Source: Nemopilema nomurai | Taxonomy: Eukaryota > Cnidaria > Scyphozoa > Rhizostomeae > Rhizostomatidae | Direction of reading: 5' to 3' | Length of the DNA stretch: 64,000 nucleotides | NCBI GenBank assembly: GCA_003864495.1 | Contig: ML133460.1 | Coordinates: forward strand, 1,394,492-1,458,491 | Part shown: piece after piece, positions 60,120 through 64,000 of the stretch | Position numbering within the stretch: position 1 is the stretch's first letter | How the letters are laid out: each line of letters begins with the position of its first letter | Translations under genes and position numbers: made by a program | Notes under the pieces: model-generated | The model's database searches: none | Seen by the model: the letters and a program-made list of their open reading frames with translations, nothing else | What the model was told of the DNA's origin: nothing

Positions 60120-63100
60120 CATGCGCATAAACAGCCAATTCTGATTTGGAAACAGAAGACACTCGATGCAGCGTTTTGGGCCTAGTTAGATGGGGTATTA
60201 AGCATCATAAATTCACCCCCTTACAACGATGGGGATTTCACCTGTTTTCTTCAGTGGCATAGAAGCTCCTTACATGATTTTAAACTACATAAAAAAGCTA
60301 TAGATGTATATTGTTCATGAATCTGTGGATATTGATGATTTACAAGATGGCGGTGTGGATGCCATTTGTCTTGAAGAAACATGCCAAAGGACACCAATGC
60401 AAGTGAAAGTTTGAACACAATGATAAATTTGAACACAATGATAAATTAGACGAAAGATTAATCTTAGCGCAAATATGATGAATGTTTAATGGACTGCATC
60501 CTCAAATAAACACTCCTCGCGCTGTTTGTAACGCAGTCGTCTATTTGAAAGATATTTTCGAAAATAAAAGAAATGAAGAAAGCAATTATTGCGTCAGCGG
60601 AGGCGGGAAAACGTCAGCAGTCGGGGATTCGATTTCACAAGATAATTATTCCTACGTTAATTTTTATTTACATATAAAAGAAAAAGAGAAACGAGCATAG
60701 ATCAAAATAGACGGCTAATAGAATTAAGGGAAGGAGATCGCTACGGCAAGACGAAGAAGAAGAACGCTAACAACAGTAAATAGCATTGTACCTAGCGGAC
60801 CACCTTGCGAAATAACGCAAAAATTTAATGGATTTCCAATGACACACTAAGACAGGAAAGCAATAATCCACTAAAGGCCTAGAGCGTCATTTTGCAATGG
60901 TTTACTTCAATAAAATGTAAACAAAATGTGATATAATTGCGGTCAGCCTAGTGAGACACTCTCTCTATGATACCAGTAAAAAAAATTTAAAAGTTTTTCA
61001 TAAGACGGTTTGATATCAAAATGTGGAAATTATTTTAGACAAATGGAGCAGAAGAGATAAATTTCAGAAGAAGCAATCAAAGTGATCTATGGAAAATCCA
61101 ACTGATAAGCTGCTTTGAGAAAAGACTGATGGCAAAAATAATTCTTTGCAACCGTCTATTTTACAGAGAGAAAATATAATATAAAAGAATTCATGAATTA
61201 TGAGAAATATCAATGCGGTTTAACCAGAAAAAATATATTTACAAATACTAGTTATCGATACAATTCTTTTACAGTAGTAAAGATAAGACTAAATTTTGAA
61301 TATCAATTCTTCGATTCTAAATTTAAGACTGGCATTAAAAACACCATGGCAGAATTAGAATTTCAGTCTTTAAAAATCTAATGCCCTTTAGGACATAATT
61401 TACATTATGCTTTGATAGAAAGCTTCCACAATAATTTGTAGGTATTGTATCAAACACGGTTGGAAAGATTGGAGTGGCACTCACATAATTACGGAGAAGC
61501 GCTGAAGAATAAAACAAGAAGAGGCTATTGGGTGCATTTTGGATTGCCAAATGGAAGCATGGTATTCAGGGCTTGAAGAAAAAGAGCAGTTTCCATATGC
61601 AATAAATAGGAGTATGATTGGATCTCGCAGTATTCCATCGCATGATTCCACTTTTGCAAATTGATGCTTAAATTGGAAATTGAAAAACGGGGCGTTAAAG
61701 CTCTAGAAATCACACATAGCCATTCCTCTGCAGAAATTTCGCCGTGCGTGCCCATTAAAACCACCAGGCAATGATACCGACCGCTTCATTTAAATGACAT
61801 AACATTTCAGAGAGATTAGTAAGGAATACAGCGACTATATTATCAACTTAATTAAAGGCGAATCATGAAATGGGGAGCTCAATGGGAAAGTGCATGAATA
61901 CGCTTCTGATAAACGATGGAAGATTCAGACAGGTCAAGCGTAGAAAGATGGTTACTCAGCTGCAGCGCAAGGTCAACATTAATCATTGAATAGTGAAGCG
62001 GTTACTCGAAAACCTGTAATGAAAAGCAAGGACAATTTCACATATGACAATGTGGAAGATCAACTTAAATTAATTGCTAGCAAATATTCCATGTTTCGTA
62101 ATTTCTAAAGCAATTTGTGAAGTTTATAATGATTCAGAATGCAAATAAGAGAAAAATCTTCCTTGAAGCCAAGACTGAGATTTAATGGCACTTCATTGAA
62201 AAACTGAGCAATTTGAAGTAGATACCAGATAACTCCTAAGACCGACTGATGACGTCATAAATCCTGGCTCCTGATGGGTTACAAAGTAGCTTCGACACTA
62301 AACACTCATCGAAAAGGGCTCACTTTTGCCACCCTACGCTCAGAAAACGTACAGAACTCCGCTTTCATCAAGCGAAATGATCAGAGGGTTGATCTGATCC
62401 GGGTGGTATAAAGTCTGGTGCAAGAGCGGAGTGACCGCATAGGTCACAAAAGCAAGACGCAGGCTAAACTAGCAGTAATTAGTCCGATTGCACAATGAAC
62501 GCAGCACGACCTTACCACGATATACCGACCGGATTTAGTATCATTGTGATTCACTCAATAATAGTCCGGACTCAGGTATTCTTCATCGGACACGACCGAC
62601 CCGTTTTTCAAACAGAAGCACCCGCATCCGGTTGCACAGCTGTCTGTCTTTTGAAACCAGCCCATGAGATGCAAGGTGTGACCACCATGCCCACAAGCCA
62701 CACAAAAACTCAATAGACCTGAAATTCAAACAATCCAAATTGAGTTTTTTTGCGTATAAAGTTGAAGTATAGATTTAATGCATGCGGCAGTTGTGGGAGA
62801 ATGCCCGGGCAACTCTGATCAAAAGCTACGTATAAAGCATATGGGCGGAAACACTAACCAGTAACCAAAATCTTCCGAGAAAGTGAGGGGGGCAAATTAA
62901 GGGGCCTATAAAAATTCTTTGGGGGGCAAGGTCCCCCTTGCACGCCACTGCTCTTTGCCTCATAAACTAAGTCAGGGATGGCAGAGTCTCCTTGAAAAAG
63001 TTCAAGGGCCATTCAAAGCTTGCAACTTGACATAAACCAAAATAATGCAGCTCCCGAGACCATAACACACTGACTGGAACAGAGAAAAGGTGTATAAAGT

Positions 63101-64000
63101 GTCTGGACATGCAGAACATCTAGCTGCTGTCTAAAAGAAGGGGGTGGGGGTCTTTCTTTCCTCAGAAAAACAATTAGTGAATCGAGTTGATAAACTTTGA
63201 GTTTATTCCTGTGCCGATAACATTGAGCTTGCCTAAGTCGACAAAGGTTCCTCTCGAGTTAACTGGCTGTCAAATAAATGCTGTGGGTAAACGAAACCAT
63301 TTGAACTGGATAGAAAACCAGACATGGAGACAGGTCTTTACCAGCAAGCGGGTGACTAATATTGTTCTGTCGCGCAATCAGCCGATCAGTGATAATGTCT
63401 GTTTGGCAAAGAAAAGAAAGCTTGTATCTTCCAGAGTCTGTAGACCACCCTGAAGTCCAAACAGATACATTGGAAACAAAATCAACATGTCGCAAAGACT
63501 GGTAAAGAAGACACAGGCAAGCACCAGAGCGAAACAAAATAGATCCGAAATGGAAACAATAGCTACACATGGCTAGCAAAGATCAGATTGATTCACAAGC
63601 ACCAACAGGGGCATGAAATATGTTCATTGATGGCAAAACTGTTTGGTTTCTGTGAAAGGAACTTTCAGACTTGTTTTCATAGTGAGGCTAAAAAGCAAGT
63701 ACTACTGTTTAGATGAAGCAAGCACATTAATTGATTGCGATGAGAACTGGCAAAGCATTGAAGAGGACTGGTAAAGTAGGCAAAGGGTTGACAGTACCGA
63801 GCTTTGCTTTAACCAGAGATGGCAAGTCAGATGACAAAATGGCAAGGCAGTGTGGTCAGGTTTCCCAATGTCTAAATCAATACATGTACACACACTGATT
63901 TCTGTGCCGGTCACATGTGTTGTGGTGCTCTTGGAGATGGAGCGAGACCATCTAGATGAAAGAACTAAACCTATAGATAACATTTGTAGCAAAAAGCAAA
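60120..64000. other. Intergenic stretch, no gene recognised
   Basis: Only short unsupported frames on both strands (for example plus 62495-62716 and 63187-63453). The composition is AT-rich to 62.2 kb and more balanced afterwards. A possible transposon terminus at 62885-62950 is listed separately. Confidence 0.4.
62885..62950 (-). mobile_element. Possible hAT-like transposon end
   Basis: Read on the minus strand from 62950 the sequence is CAGTGGCGTGCAAGGGGGAC, followed by further G/C-run sequence. CAGTGGCG-type starts are common for hAT superfamily termini. No matching opposite end or transposase was found within the window, so this may be a solo or truncated copy. Confidence 0.3.

Noticed and set aside
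1..64000. CRISPR arrays, operons, prophage or bacterial mobile elements
   Set aside because: No regularly spaced repeats or tightly packed co-directional genes; all sure genes are eukaryotic, most of them spliced.

Overview
The window looks like nuclear DNA from an early-branching animal, most likely an anthozoan cnidarian (coral or sea anemone). The evidence is AT-rich intergenic sequence, metazoan genes cut by short to medium introns (about 0.2-3 kb) with GT-AG junctions, single-exon rhodopsin-type receptors with degenerate motifs, and many small inverted-repeat transposons. The taxon is an inference from gene content and style; no species-specific sequence was recognised.

Layout. 1-0.7 kb: exon(s) of an unidentified minus-strand gene running off the left edge. 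3.7-10.5 kb: a complete nine-exon DENND11 (LCHN) gene on the minus strand. 11.1-13.4 kb: a decayed hAT transposon with recognisable terminal repeats and target duplication, itself invaded by a 1-kb inverted-repeat element. 16.6-28.6 kb: a septin-7-like gene on the minus strand whose exons join in frame from the GTPase core to a coiled-coil tail, with two alternative last exons. 29-44 kb: gene-poor DNA with small transposons, nested elements, tandem duplications and one orphan exon (39.4-39.8 kb). 44.1-47.2 kb: a complete four-exon selenocysteine lyase gene (SCLY), minus strand. 48.5-49.5 kb: a rhodopsin-like receptor broken by a single-base frameshift, minus strand. 50.9-51.2 kb: an orphan PDZ-like reading frame. 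53.2-54.6 kb: a single-exon forkhead gene of FoxQ2 character with an N-terminal eh1-like repressor motif, minus strand. 59.1-60.1 kb: an intact paralogue of the broken receptor on the plus strand. 60.1-64 kb: nothing recognisable except a possible transposon end.

The genes are independent eukaryotic loci, not an operon: membrane-traffic/Rab regulation (DENND11), cytoskeletal filament (septin), selenium recycling (SCLY), transcriptional regulation (FoxQ2-like) and G-protein signalling (receptor pair). The most notable features are the septin's two alternative C-terminal exons, the receptor pair in opposite orientation around the forkhead gene with one member broken, and the layered transposon insertions. 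I found no prokaryotic-style or obviously novel multi-gene system. Exon borders were read by eye from splice consensus and reading-frame continuity; no transcript data were available.
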